Below are positions 25,300 to 34,298 of a DNA stretch of 53,758 nt, one piece after another. The stretch is taken from assembly GCA_945865175.1 (NCBI GenBank), contig CAMBDA010000021.1, forward strand, positions 1 through 53,758, read 5' to 3'. Within the stretch, counting starts at the first letter, position 1, and each line of letters opens with the position of its first letter. This DNA comes from an uncultured Prevotellaceae bacterium. GTDB taxonomy: Bacteria; Bacteroidota; Bacteroidia; Bacteroidales; Bacteroidaceae. Below the pieces are notes generated by a model. That model did not search any database, was not told where the DNA came from, and was given only the letters and a program-made list of their open reading frames with translations. The translations under genes and the position numbers were made by a program.

Positions 25300-26669
25300 G
25301 AAAGAAACATCTTTTCCTGTTGGGCTTGCTCGTCTTTTGTGTCGTGCTGTCTGTCAGCGTGGCCCTTATTTCCGGTCACAGTCGCAACAATTATGCCCGT
25401 GTGTTGCCCGATGACTGCCAGTGGCTCGTGTGTGTTCAACTGCCCGAGTTGATGTCGGAAACAGGCATTGACCCTGCCCAAATCCAATCCCTGGCTGACA
25501 TGGAGGAATACCACAACTATGGGCTGGCCTTGGACCTCCCTGTCTATTTCTTTGCAACAGCCTCGCAGCGCATGTGTCTGTTGCTGCCCCTCTCTGATGT
25601 GCACCAGTTGGAGGAATGGCTTTCCTCGCAACGTGCCAAAGTGGAAACGCAGCGTGGCCTGCGGTGGACAGCTTTCCGGCAATGGACCCTGTGTTTCGAC
25701 AGCGACAGACTGCTGGTTATGGAGACGGCTTCTGGTCAGGAGAATGCAGTGCGCAAGGAAATGTACAAACTGATGACCACTGAACACGAGGCCATGCCTT
25801 TTGCCCAGGCTATGAAGCAAGTACAGGGCAGTGTGAGACTGGCCTGCAATACTTCGCAGCTCAGCCATTTGGCAGCCAAGGACATTCGGTTGGGTGCGTT
25901 GCCTGTGTCAGCGGGAAAGGGTGCCATTCTGGTGGCTGGATGCAAGGCAGACACCCGGACGTTGACGCTGGAGTCACACCTCCTTGATCCGGACCAGGAG
26001 CTGGACAATCTCACTGCTGTGTGCAAACGCGTGTTGCGCCCTGTTGATGGTAGCAGGCTTAACCTCATGCCAGCAGACGCCCTGTTTGCTGTAGGGGTCA
26101 ATGTGAACGGGGGAGAAGCACTGAAGCTCCTGCGCCAGCAAAAGGAACTGCGGATGTTGCTGGCGGGCCTCAATCTGTGCATTGATGCCGACAAGATACT
26201 GGGCAGTATAGATGGCGATATGGTGCTAACGGTGGCTGATGCCAGTGGAGCCTTGCCCCACTTCCGGTTCTGTGCGGAGGTCAATGACAACACGATTCTG
26301 GACGGTGCTTCCTCCTGGAGCGGCTTTGGCAACATGAAGGTGGTGGGTCATGGTGCCAATGCCTGTGAACTGCAGTGGAACGGTAATCCCCTGTCACTGC
26401 GGGTGAAGGACAATATTTTAAGTGTGGCCAATGTGGCCAGCTATGATGTACTGTGTACAGAAAAACCTGCCGCCCCATTGCCCCCCAATACCTATCTCGT
26501 GGCCACGCTGTCCCCCGGTCATTTTGCCGCAGAACTCCCTGTAGCCGACATGTCGGACCTGGAGCGTCTGCAACTGGTAATTCATGCGGAAGGCCTGCAG
26601 GCCACCCTCATGTTGGCATCCTCGTGGACGGAATGGCTCAATCGGACAAAACAATTTCAAAATCCCTGA
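25296..26669 (+). CDS. Membrane-anchored exported protein, DUF3352/DUF4836-like
   Basis: A 457-residue protein with one N-terminal membrane helix (about 5-26, after MRKK) and a large extracytoplasmic part. The early segment VLPDDCQWLVCVQLPELM resembles the start of Bacteroidetes proteins grouped under DUF3352 or DUF4836, which have repeated alpha/beta units of unknown role. No lipobox: the Cys in the first helix lacks the usual surrounding residues. It overlaps the rsmE stop by 4 nt and the next ATPase start by 1 nt, so it belongs with the ABC ATPase and permease that follow and may be their extracytoplasmic partner. Family assignment is tentative. Confidence 0.6.
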   Translation: MRKKHLFLLGLLVFCVVLSVSVALISGHSRNNYARVLPDDCQWLVCVQLPELMSETGIDPAQIQSLADMEEYHNYGLALDLPVYFFATASQRMCLLLPLSDVHQLEEWLSSQRAKVETQRGLRWTAFRQWTLCFDSDRLLVMETASGQENAVRKEMYKLMTTEHEAMPFAQAMKQVQGSVRLACNTSQLSHLAAKDIRLGALPVSAGKGAILVAGCKADTRTLTLESHLLDPDQELDNLTAVCKRVLRPVDGSRLNLMPADALFAVGVNVNGGEALKLLRQQKELRMLLAGLNLCIDADKILGSIDGDMVLTVADASGALPHFRFCAEVNDNTILDGASSWSGFGNMKVVGHGANACELQWNGNPLSLRVKDNILSVANVASYDVLCTEKPAAPLPPNTYLVATLSPGHFAAELPVADMSDLERLQLVIHAEGLQATLMLASSWTEWLNRTKQFQNP

Positions 26670-27319
26670 TGACAATGCAGACCATCACGCTTCATCATTT
26701 GTTGCCTGCCGTTTTTGCCGGACGCACAGATCTCCAAAGCGAGCTGTGGGAGCAAGACCTCGTGCTGGAACGAGGCAGGCTTTACCTCGTGGAAGCACAG
26801 AGCGGAAAAGGGAAAAGTTCGTTCTGTAGTTACCTGATGGGTTATCGTCAGGACTATTCGGGCCAGATATGCTTTGATTCCACCGATGCCCGTCAGCTCA
26901 GTGTGCGGGAATGGTCGCGATTGCGTACCCATTCAATCAGTACCCTCTTTCAGGAGCTTCGCCTTTTTCCCGAGCTTACGGCACTGGAGAATGTCCTTAT
27001 CAAGAATCAGCTCACCCGTCACAAAACGGTGGCCCAGATATGCCAATGGTTCGAGGCTATGGGGATTGGTGACAGAATCGATACCCTTGTGTCGCGGATG
27101 AGTTTTGGCCAGCAGCAACGTGTGGCCATGATACGCGCGCTGGTGCAGCCAATGGATTTCCTACTGCTGGACGAGCCTGTCAGCCATCTGGATGATGAGA
27201 ATGCTGCTGCCATGGCAGAAACCATGATGCAGGAAGTGCGTAGCCAGGGAGCCGCTGTGGTGGTCACCAGCATTGGCAAGCACATGAAGTTGCCCTATAA
27301 CCAAACGATACGCCTATGA
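26669..27319 (+). CDS. LolD/MacB-like ABC ATPase with degenerate motifs
   Basis: A 216-residue ATPase of the LolD/MacB/FtsE size class, coded just before an FtsX-like permease. Walker A reads AQSGKGKSS near residues 48-56, with alanine in place of the first glycine but the GKS core intact. The Q-loop is FQELRLFPELTALEN, the signature is MSFGQQQR, and Walker B is FLLLDEPVSHLD. The H-loop position reads VVVTSIGK, so the switch histidine appears to be serine. That would slow or abolish hydrolysis in most ABC proteins. ATG 26669 overlaps the previous stop by one base; ATG 26675 is the alternative. Confidence 0.85.
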   Translation: MTMQTITLHHLLPAVFAGRTDLQSELWEQDLVLERGRLYLVEAQSGKGKSSFCSYLMGYRQDYSGQICFDSTDARQLSVREWSRLRTHSISTLFQELRLFPELTALENVLIKNQLTRHKTVAQICQWFEAMGIGDRIDTLVSRMSFGQQQRVAMIRALVQPMDFLLLDEPVSHLDDENAAAMAETMMQEVRSQGAAVVVTSIGKHMKLPYNQTIRL

Positions 27320-28515
27320 TTCTGATATGTAAACTCTTGCGCCGTCATGTGAGCGTCCTGCAGTTGGCTGGGTTCCTTCTGGCCAATCTGCTGGGCATGT
27401 TGATAGTGCTGCTCAGCATCCAGTTCTATCAGGATGTGCGTCCGCTCTTCGGACAGGAAGACGGCATCATCAAGCCCGACTATATGATTGTGAACAAGCA
27501 GGTGGGTGCCCTGGATGCTCTGGGCCTGGGGAACTCCACTTTCACCGATGCGGAAATCCAGGATTTGCGCCAGCAGCCTTTCTGCAAGCGTGCCGATGGA
27601 TTTGTAAGCAGCCAGTACAAGGTGTCTTGTAGTCTGGGTTTTGAGGGTGGTATGTCGATGGGTACAGCGCTCTTTTTCGAGAGCGTGCCTTCCGAATATG
27701 TGGATGTATCAAGGGAGGAGTGGCGGTTTGATGCCGGCAATCCCGTGATTCCCATCATCTTGCCCCGCAACTATTTGTCTGTCTACAATTTCGGATTTGC
27801 CTCCAGCCAGTCGCTCCCCAAAATCACAGAATCCATGGCGGGCATGATTGACCTTAATGTACGGATGAGTGCGGGAGCCCGTAGCCAGACCATGCGTGCC
27901 CGTGTGGTGGGTTTCAGCAGCCGCATCAACACGATTCTGGTGCCAGAATCGTTCATGAAATGGAGCAATGCCCTGCTGGCGCCTGATGTGCATCCGCAGC
28001 CTTCTCGCCTTATTGTGGAGGTGGGCAATCCGGCTGATGATGCGATAGTCACCTATCTGGAGAACCATCATTATGAGCTGGAACAGGACACGCTCGACTC
28101 GGGGCGTATCACCTATTTCCTGAAGGTGCTCACAGCATTGGTGGTGGGTGTGGGTCTGCTCATCAGTGCCCTGTCGTTCTACATATTGATGCTCAGCATC
28201 TATCTGCTGGTGCAGAAGAATACCGAGAAACTGCGCAACCTGCTTCTTCTCGGCTACACACCTTGGCAGGTGGGTGCCCCCTATCAGTGTCTGGCAGTGG
28301 GCGCCAATGCGTTGGTGCTGGCCTTGGCCGTTGGTCTTGTATGGCTGGTGCGTCACCACTATATGGAGATGCTGTGGAACATGTTCCCTCAGATGGAGGA
28401 GGTTTCCATGTGGCCTACTTTTTTTGTGGGGCTGGCGCTTTTCCTGCTGGTTGCGCTTGTGGATGTGGTGGCTGTCCATCGCAAGGTGATGGCCATCTGG
28501 TACCGAAAGGAGTAG
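27316..28515 (+). CDS. FtsX/MacB-like ABC transporter permease
   Basis: A 399-residue membrane protein with the MacB/FtsX topology. One N-terminal helix (about 13-38) is followed by a ~220-residue extracytoplasmic domain and three C-terminal helices near 270-300, 325-345 and 365-388. Such permeases do not move substrate across the inner membrane but drive periplasmic work such as lipoprotein release, peptide export or hydrolase control. The start overlaps the ATPase stop by 4 nt. Together with the upstream membrane-anchored protein it makes a compact three-gene unit. Confidence 0.82.
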   Translation: MILICKLLRRHVSVLQLAGFLLANLLGMLIVLLSIQFYQDVRPLFGQEDGIIKPDYMIVNKQVGALDALGLGNSTFTDAEIQDLRQQPFCKRADGFVSSQYKVSCSLGFEGGMSMGTALFFESVPSEYVDVSREEWRFDAGNPVIPIILPRNYLSVYNFGFASSQSLPKITESMAGMIDLNVRMSAGARSQTMRARVVGFSSRINTILVPESFMKWSNALLAPDVHPQPSRLIVEVGNPADDAIVTYLENHHYELEQDTLDSGRITYFLKVLTALVVGVGLLISALSFYILMLSIYLLVQKNTEKLRNLLLLGYTPWQVGAPYQCLAVGANALVLALAVGLVWLVRHHYMEMLWNMFPQMEEVSMWPTFFVGLALFLLVALVDVVAVHRKVMAIWYRKE

Positions 28516-28586
28516 GGCAGGAGCAGGCCATGTGTCGCGGATTCAGAAAACCCGGATAAAAAACAAGAAAGTTTATTAATGTATAA

Positions 28587-30119
28587 ATGGAACAACTGAA
28601 AATTCTATATAGCCAGCATTTTGGGCGGCCTTGCTCTCAATGTGAGGCACTTCCTGCTTCGGGAAGCAACCGACAGTATTTCCGCCTGTACGACAAGGAC
28701 AGGTCGACGGTAATTGGTGTCGTGGGCACCAGTCAGGAGGAAAACCAGGCTTTCTGCTATCTGTCGGGCCATTTTGCGTTGCGCAGGCTGCCTGTGCCCG
28801 AAGTGCTTTGTGTGAGCGATGATGGCATGCGCTATCTGCAGACCGACCTTGGCACCCAGTCGCTCTACGATGCACTCAAGGGTGGACGCGATGCAGGTGG
28901 CCGCTACAATAGTCTTGAGCGGCAACTGCTCCGGCGTACGGTGGCAGCATTGCCCGACATGCAGATACGTGGCGCGCGTAACCTCGACTTCTCGCGTTGC
29001 TATCCTCAGCCGGAGATGGACACAACCAATGTGCTTTTCGACCTTAATTACTTTAAATATCTGTTCTTGAAGACTGCCGATGTGGACTTTCATGAGATGA
29101 AGTTGGAGGCTTCTTTCCAGCTTATGTCTCGCGACATCGCCAATATTCAGGGCACAGCCTTCATGTACCGCGACTTCCAGGCACGTAATGTAATGCTGGA
29201 TGCACAGGGAAATCCCCACTTTATCGATTTCCAGGGTGGACGCAAGGGTCCCGTGCAATACGATTTGGCCAGTTTCCTGTGGCAGGCTTCAGCTCACTAC
29301 AGCGACGAACTGCGCGAGGAACTGATTGGCGTGTACCTTGACAATCTGAAGCATTACACCGAGGTCAATGAATATGTGTTCCGCAAGGACTTGCAGTTGT
29401 GTGTGCTTTTCCGGACGCTACAGGTGCTGGGCGCCTATGGTTACCGGGGCTTTTATCAGCGCAAACAGCATTTTATCGACAGCATTCCCCCGGCCATTGA
29501 CAATCTGCGCAAACTGCTGCAGGGTGGCCACTGTCCCTATCCTTATCTCAATGAGGTGCTCACCCAACTGGTGGAATTGCCGCGTTTTGCGCCCAAGGCA
29601 GAACCGCCCGTACAGCGTGCTGACGGCTACAGGATTACCACGGTAAATCCCTACAAGGCACACCCCACCGATGGTCCGGCCACCTTCAGCAAGTATGACG
29701 GCAAGGGACCGCTGGTGGTAAAGGTGTTCAGCTTTTCCTATCGTAAGGGCATTCCATCGGATGAGAGCGGCAATGGCGGAGGCTATGTGTTCGACTGCCG
29801 TAGCACCCACAATCCTGGCCGCTACGAGCCTTACAAGAAGCTTACGGGACTGGATGAACCCGTCATCCGCTTTCTGGAAGATGACGGTGAAATCCTTACT
29901 TTCCTCGACAGCGTGTACAAACTGGCCGATGCGCATGTAAGACGCTACATCCAGCGTGGATTCACCAGCCTGATGTTCTGTTTCGGTTGCACGGGCGGAC
30001 AGCACCGTAGTGTGTACAGTGCGGAACATTTGGCGCTGCATCTCCACGAGAAATTCGGTCTGGAGATTCATGTGTGCCACCGCGAACAGCAAATCTCAAA
30101 AATATTGCCAGCCCGATGA
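28587..30119 (+). CDS. AmgK-like sugar kinase fused to a RapZ C-terminal domain
   Basis: A 510-residue two-domain protein. Residues about 1-320 form an aminoglycoside-phosphotransferase-type kinase: the catalytic loop YRDFQARNVML and the Mg-binding FIDFQGGRKGP match AmgK, which phosphorylates the anomeric position of MurNAc and GlcNAc in peptidoglycan recycling. Residues about 360-505 match the C-terminal domain of RapZ (VFSFSYRKGIPSD, FDCRSTHNPGR, FGCTGGQHRSVYSAE). In E. coli that part binds glucosamine-6-phosphate and the sRNA GlmZ. The RapZ N-terminal Walker domain is absent. The downstream MurU-like gene starts inside the stop codon (4 nt overlap), supporting a recycling role. Fusion and context are seen; ligand sensing by the C-terminal domain is inference. 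Confidence 0.85.
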   Translation: MEQLKILYSQHFGRPCSQCEALPASGSNRQYFRLYDKDRSTVIGVVGTSQEENQAFCYLSGHFALRRLPVPEVLCVSDDGMRYLQTDLGTQSLYDALKGGRDAGGRYNSLERQLLRRTVAALPDMQIRGARNLDFSRCYPQPEMDTTNVLFDLNYFKYLFLKTADVDFHEMKLEASFQLMSRDIANIQGTAFMYRDFQARNVMLDAQGNPHFIDFQGGRKGPVQYDLASFLWQASAHYSDELREELIGVYLDNLKHYTEVNEYVFRKDLQLCVLFRTLQVLGAYGYRGFYQRKQHFIDSIPPAIDNLRKLLQGGHCPYPYLNEVLTQLVELPRFAPKAEPPVQRADGYRITTVNPYKAHPTDGPATFSKYDGKGPLVVKVFSFSYRKGIPSDESGNGGGYVFDCRSTHNPGRYEPYKKLTGLDEPVIRFLEDDGEILTFLDSVYKLADAHVRRYIQRGFTSLMFCFGCTGGQHRSVYSAEHLALHLHEKFGLEIHVCHREQQISKILPAR

Positions 30120-30838
30120 AAACGATGATATTTGCAGCGGGGCTGGGCACACGTCTCAAGCCCCTTACCGACAGCATGCCCAAGGCCCTGGTGGAAGTGG
30201 ACGGAAAACCGCTTCTGCAGCATCTCTTGGAGAAGCTCAGGTGCCAGGGCTGTCGTGAGGCTGTCATCAATGTGCATCATTTTGCCGACATGATAGAGCA
30301 ATGGTGCCAAGTCCACCCAATGGGAATAGACATCCGTTTCAGCGATGAACGGGAGGAACTGCTCGAAACTGGCGGTGCCATCCGTCATGCCTCCTCCCTG
30401 CTGGCTGATGGTCCTTTCCTCATCCACAATGTAGACATCCTCAGCAATGCCGATTTAGCCCGGTTCTACCGTCAAAGTGCAGGGGCTCAGGCCATGCTGA
30501 TGGTGAGCGAGCGCCCCAGTCGCAGAAGGCTTCTTTTCGATGATACCATGCGTCTGGTGGGATGGACCAATCTGGACACCCACGAGGTGAAAAGCCCGTT
30601 TCCATCGCTTTGCGTGGAAGCATGCCGCTCGTATGCCTTTTCGGGCATTCATGTGATGAATCCCCACCTGTTTTCCTATTTCTCCCAGTGGCCCCGCCGC
30701 TTTGGCATCATGGACTTCTACTTGAGCCTCTGCGACCGTGAGCCCATCATGGGGCATGTGGAGGAAGGGCTCAGGCTGGTGGATGTGGGCAAACTCAATA
30801 CGTTGCAGGCGGCCAGCGATTTTTTGCGCACACTCTAA
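30116..30838 (+). CDS. MurU-like sugar-1-phosphate nucleotidyltransferase
   Basis: A 240-residue nucleotidyltransferase with the signature AAGLGTRLKPLTDSMPKAL at about residues 7-25. It also has ETGGAIRHA near 84 and a metal-binding HNVDILSN near 105, ending with a short C-terminal helix. The closest known role is MurU, which makes UDP-MurNAc from MurNAc-1-phosphate after AmgK, bypassing de novo synthesis and fosfomycin-sensitive MurA. Adjacent and overlapping with an AmgK-like kinase, this is the most economical assignment. Mannose- or glucose-1-phosphate nucleotidyltransferase remains possible. Confidence 0.82.
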   Translation: MKTMIFAAGLGTRLKPLTDSMPKALVEVDGKPLLQHLLEKLRCQGCREAVINVHHFADMIEQWCQVHPMGIDIRFSDEREELLETGGAIRHASSLLADGPFLIHNVDILSNADLARFYRQSAGAQAMLMVSERPSRRRLLFDDTMRLVGWTNLDTHEVKSPFPSLCVEACRSYAFSGIHVMNPHLFSYFSQWPRRFGIMDFYLSLCDREPIMGHVEEGLRLVDVGKLNTLQAASDFLRTL

Positions 30839-30860
30839 TGATAGTTTTTTGATAATAGTC

Positions 30861-33800
30861 ATGCAAATACAAGCACTTACTCAGGCATATGCCGCTCACC
30901 CTCAGGTAAAAGCCCTCTGGCATGCCATTCATGCCACCAAGGGCCCCGTTCATCTGTGTGGCATGCAGGGCAGTTCGCTTTCAATGGCCTTTGCCGCGTT
31001 GTTTGCACGCATGTCCAAGGCCCGGAAGGTTCCCCTTCTGTTTGTACTGAACGATTCGGAAGAGGCCGGCTATTTCTTCCATGACCTTCATCAGATGCTT
31101 CCCGAGGGCAGCGTACTTTTCTTTCCCAGCAGTTTCCGCCGGGATGTGAAGTATGGCCAGCGTGATGCCGACAACGAAATCATGCGTACCGAGGTGCTTA
31201 CACGCCTTCAGGGTGACACGGGCCTTTGCTATGTGGTCACTTATCCTCAGGCCATGGCCGAGATGGTGGTCACACGTGACACGCTTTCCCATCTGAGCCT
31301 GACACTCCGCCAGGGCGAGAAGGCCGAGCTTACGATGGTGCAGGAAATGCTGGTGGAACTGGGCTTCACACGCACCGACTATGTGTACGCACCCGGTCAG
31401 TTTGCCATCCGTGGAAGTCTGGTGGACGTGTATGCCTTCAATAATGACAACCCCTACCGTATCGACTTCTTTGGCGATGAGGTGGACAGCATACGCCTGT
31501 TCAGCGTGAGCGACCAACTCAGCATCTCGCGTCTTGACCAGGTGACCATCGTACCCAACCTGACGACTTCCTGCACGCGCATGCAGTGTGTCCTGGATTT
31601 TTTGAGTGCCGATACACTGGTGGTGAGTGCCGACTGGAAATTGGCATGCGACATGGTGGAACAGATTTACAGGCAGGGATTCACTGCCCAGGCTTTGGCT
31701 GTGGAGGCTGTCACTGAGGTGGACGAGCATGAGGCACGCCAGCAGCTGGAGCGCGACATGTTGTTGGTGAAGCCAGAAGTGTTTCGCCAGAAGGCCGGCA
31801 CGTTCCGGCTGCTGTCTGTCAGGCCCCAGCCCGAGACTGAGGCCCGAGGTGCAGTGGTACGGTTCCATACGCATCCCCAGCCCCAATTCAACAAGAATTT
31901 TGAACTGCTGTTCCAGACGCTTCTGCCATACGTGGACCAGGGTTTCAGCCTTTACATCCTGGCCGATAGCGAGAAGCAGAACCAGCGTCTGGCCCAGATA
32001 TTTGCCGACCATACGCCCAGCCTGTCCTTTGTTCCTGTGGACCGCACCATTCACAGCGGCTTTCTGGATGACGACCTGAAGGCGGTCTTTCTCACCGACC
32101 ATCAGATATTCGACCGCTTCCACAAGTTTAATGTCAGTGCCGAGCGTGCCCGTCAGGGCCGTGTGGCGCTCACGCTCAAGGAACTCCAGCAGTTTGAGCT
32201 GGGCGACTATGTGGTCCACATCGACCATGGCATCGGACGTTTTGGCGGGCTGGTGCGCATTCCCAACGGGGACAAGATGCAGGAGGTCATCAAGATTATC
32301 TATAAGAATGATGATGCCATCTTTGTGAGTATCCACAGCCTGCACAAGATTTATAAGTATAAGGGTCGTGAAGGCGAACAGCCGCGCATCAATGCCTTGG
32401 GTACAGGAGCATGGGAGCGCATGAAGGAGCGCACCAAGGCAAAGATCAAGGACATCGCCCGCGACCTCATTCTTCTCTACAGCAAAAGGCGCGAGGAAAA
32501 GGGTTTTGCCTTTAGCCCCGATTCCTATCTCCAGCACGAACTGGAGGCTTCGTTCCGCTATGAAGACACCCCCGACCAGCTCAAGGCCACCAATGATGTG
32601 AAGTCCGACATGGAACGAGCCCGGCCGATGGACCGTCTGGTGTGTGGTGATGTGGGATTCGGCAAGACAGAGGTGGCCATTCGGGCAGCCTTCAAGGCGT
32701 GTGCAGACGGAAAGCAGGTGGCTGTGATGGTGCCCACTACCGTGCTTGCCTACCAGCATCTTAACACCTTCAAGGAGCGACTGCGTGACATGCCTGTGCG
32801 CATAGAGTATCTGAGCCGTGCACGTACGGCAGCCCAGACAAAGACACTTTTGGCAGATTTGTCCGAGGGGCGCATCGACATCATCGTGGGCACTCAGAAG
32901 CTCATTGGAAAGAGTGTGCGGTTTAAGGACCTGGGTCTCCTGATTATAGACGAGGAACAGAAATTCGGTGTGGCCACCAAGGAACGCATCCGCCAGCTCA
33001 AGCCCAATGTGGACACGCTCACTCTCACGGCCACGCCCATTCCCCGCACGCTCCAGTTCAGCCTCATGGGAGCGCGCGACCTCAGTGTAATCCAGACGCC
33101 GCCCCCCAATCGTTACCCCATCCAGACACAGGTGTGCACCTTCAGTCCGGAGATTATTGCCGAGGCGGTGAATTTCGAGATGAGCCGCGGCGGGCAGGTG
33201 TTTCTGGTGAGCAACCGTGTGTCCAGCCTTTCTGAGCTGGAGACACTCATACACAAGTATGTGCCGGATGCACGTACCGTGGTGGGGCATGGACAGATGC
33301 CTCCGGGCAAGCTGGAAGAGGTGGTGCTGGGATTTGCCAACTATGACTATGATGTGCTCATCAGTACCACCATCATCGAGAGCGGTATAGACATTCCCAA
33401 TGCCAACACCATTATTGTCAATGCCGCCCAGAATTTCGGGCTGAGCGATTTACACCAGATGCGCGGTCGTGTGGGACGCAGCAACAGAAAGGCCTTCTGC
33501 TACCTGCTGGCACCGCCCCTTTCGGTGCTCAATGTTGATGCACGCAGACGCCTGCAGGCTATTGAGAATTTCAGTGATTTGGGCAGTGGGTTCCATATTG
33601 CCATGCAGGACCTCGACATTCGCGGGGCCGGCAACCTGCTGGGAGCTGAGCAGAGCGGCTTCATTGCCGACCTGGGCTATGAAACGTATCAGAAAATCCT
33701 TTCGCAGGCAGTGAAGGAACTGCGTAACGATGAGTTCAGCGAACTCTATAAGGAGGAGGTGCGTGCAGGCGAACGGAACGAAGGAACCGACTTTGTGGAC

Positions 33801-34241
33801 GAATGCCTCTTTGAAACCGACATCCAGATGTGCTTCAGCGAGCAGTATGTTCCCACGGGCAGCGAGCGTCTGATGCTTTACCGTGAGCTGGACGGCCTCC
33901 AGTCCGATGAGCAGGTGGAGGCCTTTGTCCGCCGCATGGAAGACCGTTTCGGCCCCATTCCTGAGGAAGGCAGGGAACTTGTCCAGGTGGTGGTGCTCCG
34001 CAGGCTGGGCCGTTATTTCGGGTCTGAACGCATCATGCTCAAGCGTGGCCGCATGCGGCTCTATTTCATCGCCAATCCTGATAGTCCATTCTATCAGAGC
34101 CAGGCCTTTGATCGCATCATCCAGTTTGCCAACGCCAATGCCCACCGTTGCCGCATGGAGGAATCCTCCACCCGTGCCAGCCTGCTCATTTCCGATGTGG
34201 GAAGTGTGAGAGAGGCTGTAGAGCTGTTGAAGCGAATATAG
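30861..34241 (+). CDS. mfd: Transcription-repair coupling factor Mfd
   Basis: An 1126-residue DNA translocase that pushes stalled RNA polymerase off damaged DNA and recruits UvrA. The N-terminal UvrB-homology region starts near residue 30. The polymerase-interaction domain is seen around LGDYVVHIDHGIGRF near 450. The RecG-type helicase core has Walker A GDVGFGKTE near 595 and DEEQ in LLIIDEEQKFGV near 695, with motif VI in QMRGRVGRSNRKAF near 870. A TRCF C-terminal domain ends the protein. Length is close to E. coli Mfd (1148). ATG 30861 lies 22 nt after the MurU-like stop. Confidence 0.96.
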   Translation: MQIQALTQAYAAHPQVKALWHAIHATKGPVHLCGMQGSSLSMAFAALFARMSKARKVPLLFVLNDSEEAGYFFHDLHQMLPEGSVLFFPSSFRRDVKYGQRDADNEIMRTEVLTRLQGDTGLCYVVTYPQAMAEMVVTRDTLSHLSLTLRQGEKAELTMVQEMLVELGFTRTDYVYAPGQFAIRGSLVDVYAFNNDNPYRIDFFGDEVDSIRLFSVSDQLSISRLDQVTIVPNLTTSCTRMQCVLDFLSADTLVVSADWKLACDMVEQIYRQGFTAQALAVEAVTEVDEHEARQQLERDMLLVKPEVFRQKAGTFRLLSVRPQPETEARGAVVRFHTHPQPQFNKNFELLFQTLLPYVDQGFSLYILADSEKQNQRLAQIFADHTPSLSFVPVDRTIHSGFLDDDLKAVFLTDHQIFDRFHKFNVSAERARQGRVALTLKELQQFELGDYVVHIDHGIGRFGGLVRIPNGDKMQEVIKIIYKNDDAIFVSIHSLHKIYKYKGREGEQPRINALGTGAWERMKERTKAKIKDIARDLILLYSKRREEKGFAFSPDSYLQHELEASFRYEDTPDQLKATNDVKSDMERARPMDRLVCGDVGFGKTEVAIRAAFKACADGKQVAVMVPTTVLAYQHLNTFKERLRDMPVRIEYLSRARTAAQTKTLLADLSEGRIDIIVGTQKLIGKSVRFKDLGLLIIDEEQKFGVATKERIRQLKPNVDTLTLTATPIPRTLQFSLMGARDLSVIQTPPPNRYPIQTQVCTFSPEIIAEAVNFEMSRGGQVFLVSNRVSSLSELETLIHKYVPDARTVVGHGQMPPGKLEEVVLGFANYDYDVLISTTIIESGIDIPNANTIIVNAAQNFGLSDLHQMRGRVGRSNRKAFCYLLAPPLSVLNVDARRRLQAIENFSDLGSGFHIAMQDLDIRGAGNLLGAEQSGFIADLGYETYQKILSQAVKELRNDEFSELYKEEVRAGERNEGTDFVDECLFETDIQMCFSEQYVPTGSERLMLYRELDGLQSDEQVEAFVRRMEDRFGPIPEEGRELVQVVVLRRLGRYFGSERIMLKRGRMRLYFIANPDSPFYQSQAFDRIIQFANANAHRCRMEESSTRASLLISDVGSVREAVELLKRI

Positions 34242-34298
34242 GAGGAGCCCGTTATGGAAAAGAACCGTTTTGAAACAACACACACATATAAGACAAGT

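Noticed and set aside
30981..33290. Leftward 769-codon frame antisense to mfd
   Set aside because: Composition typical of antisense frames; mfd is certain on the other strand.
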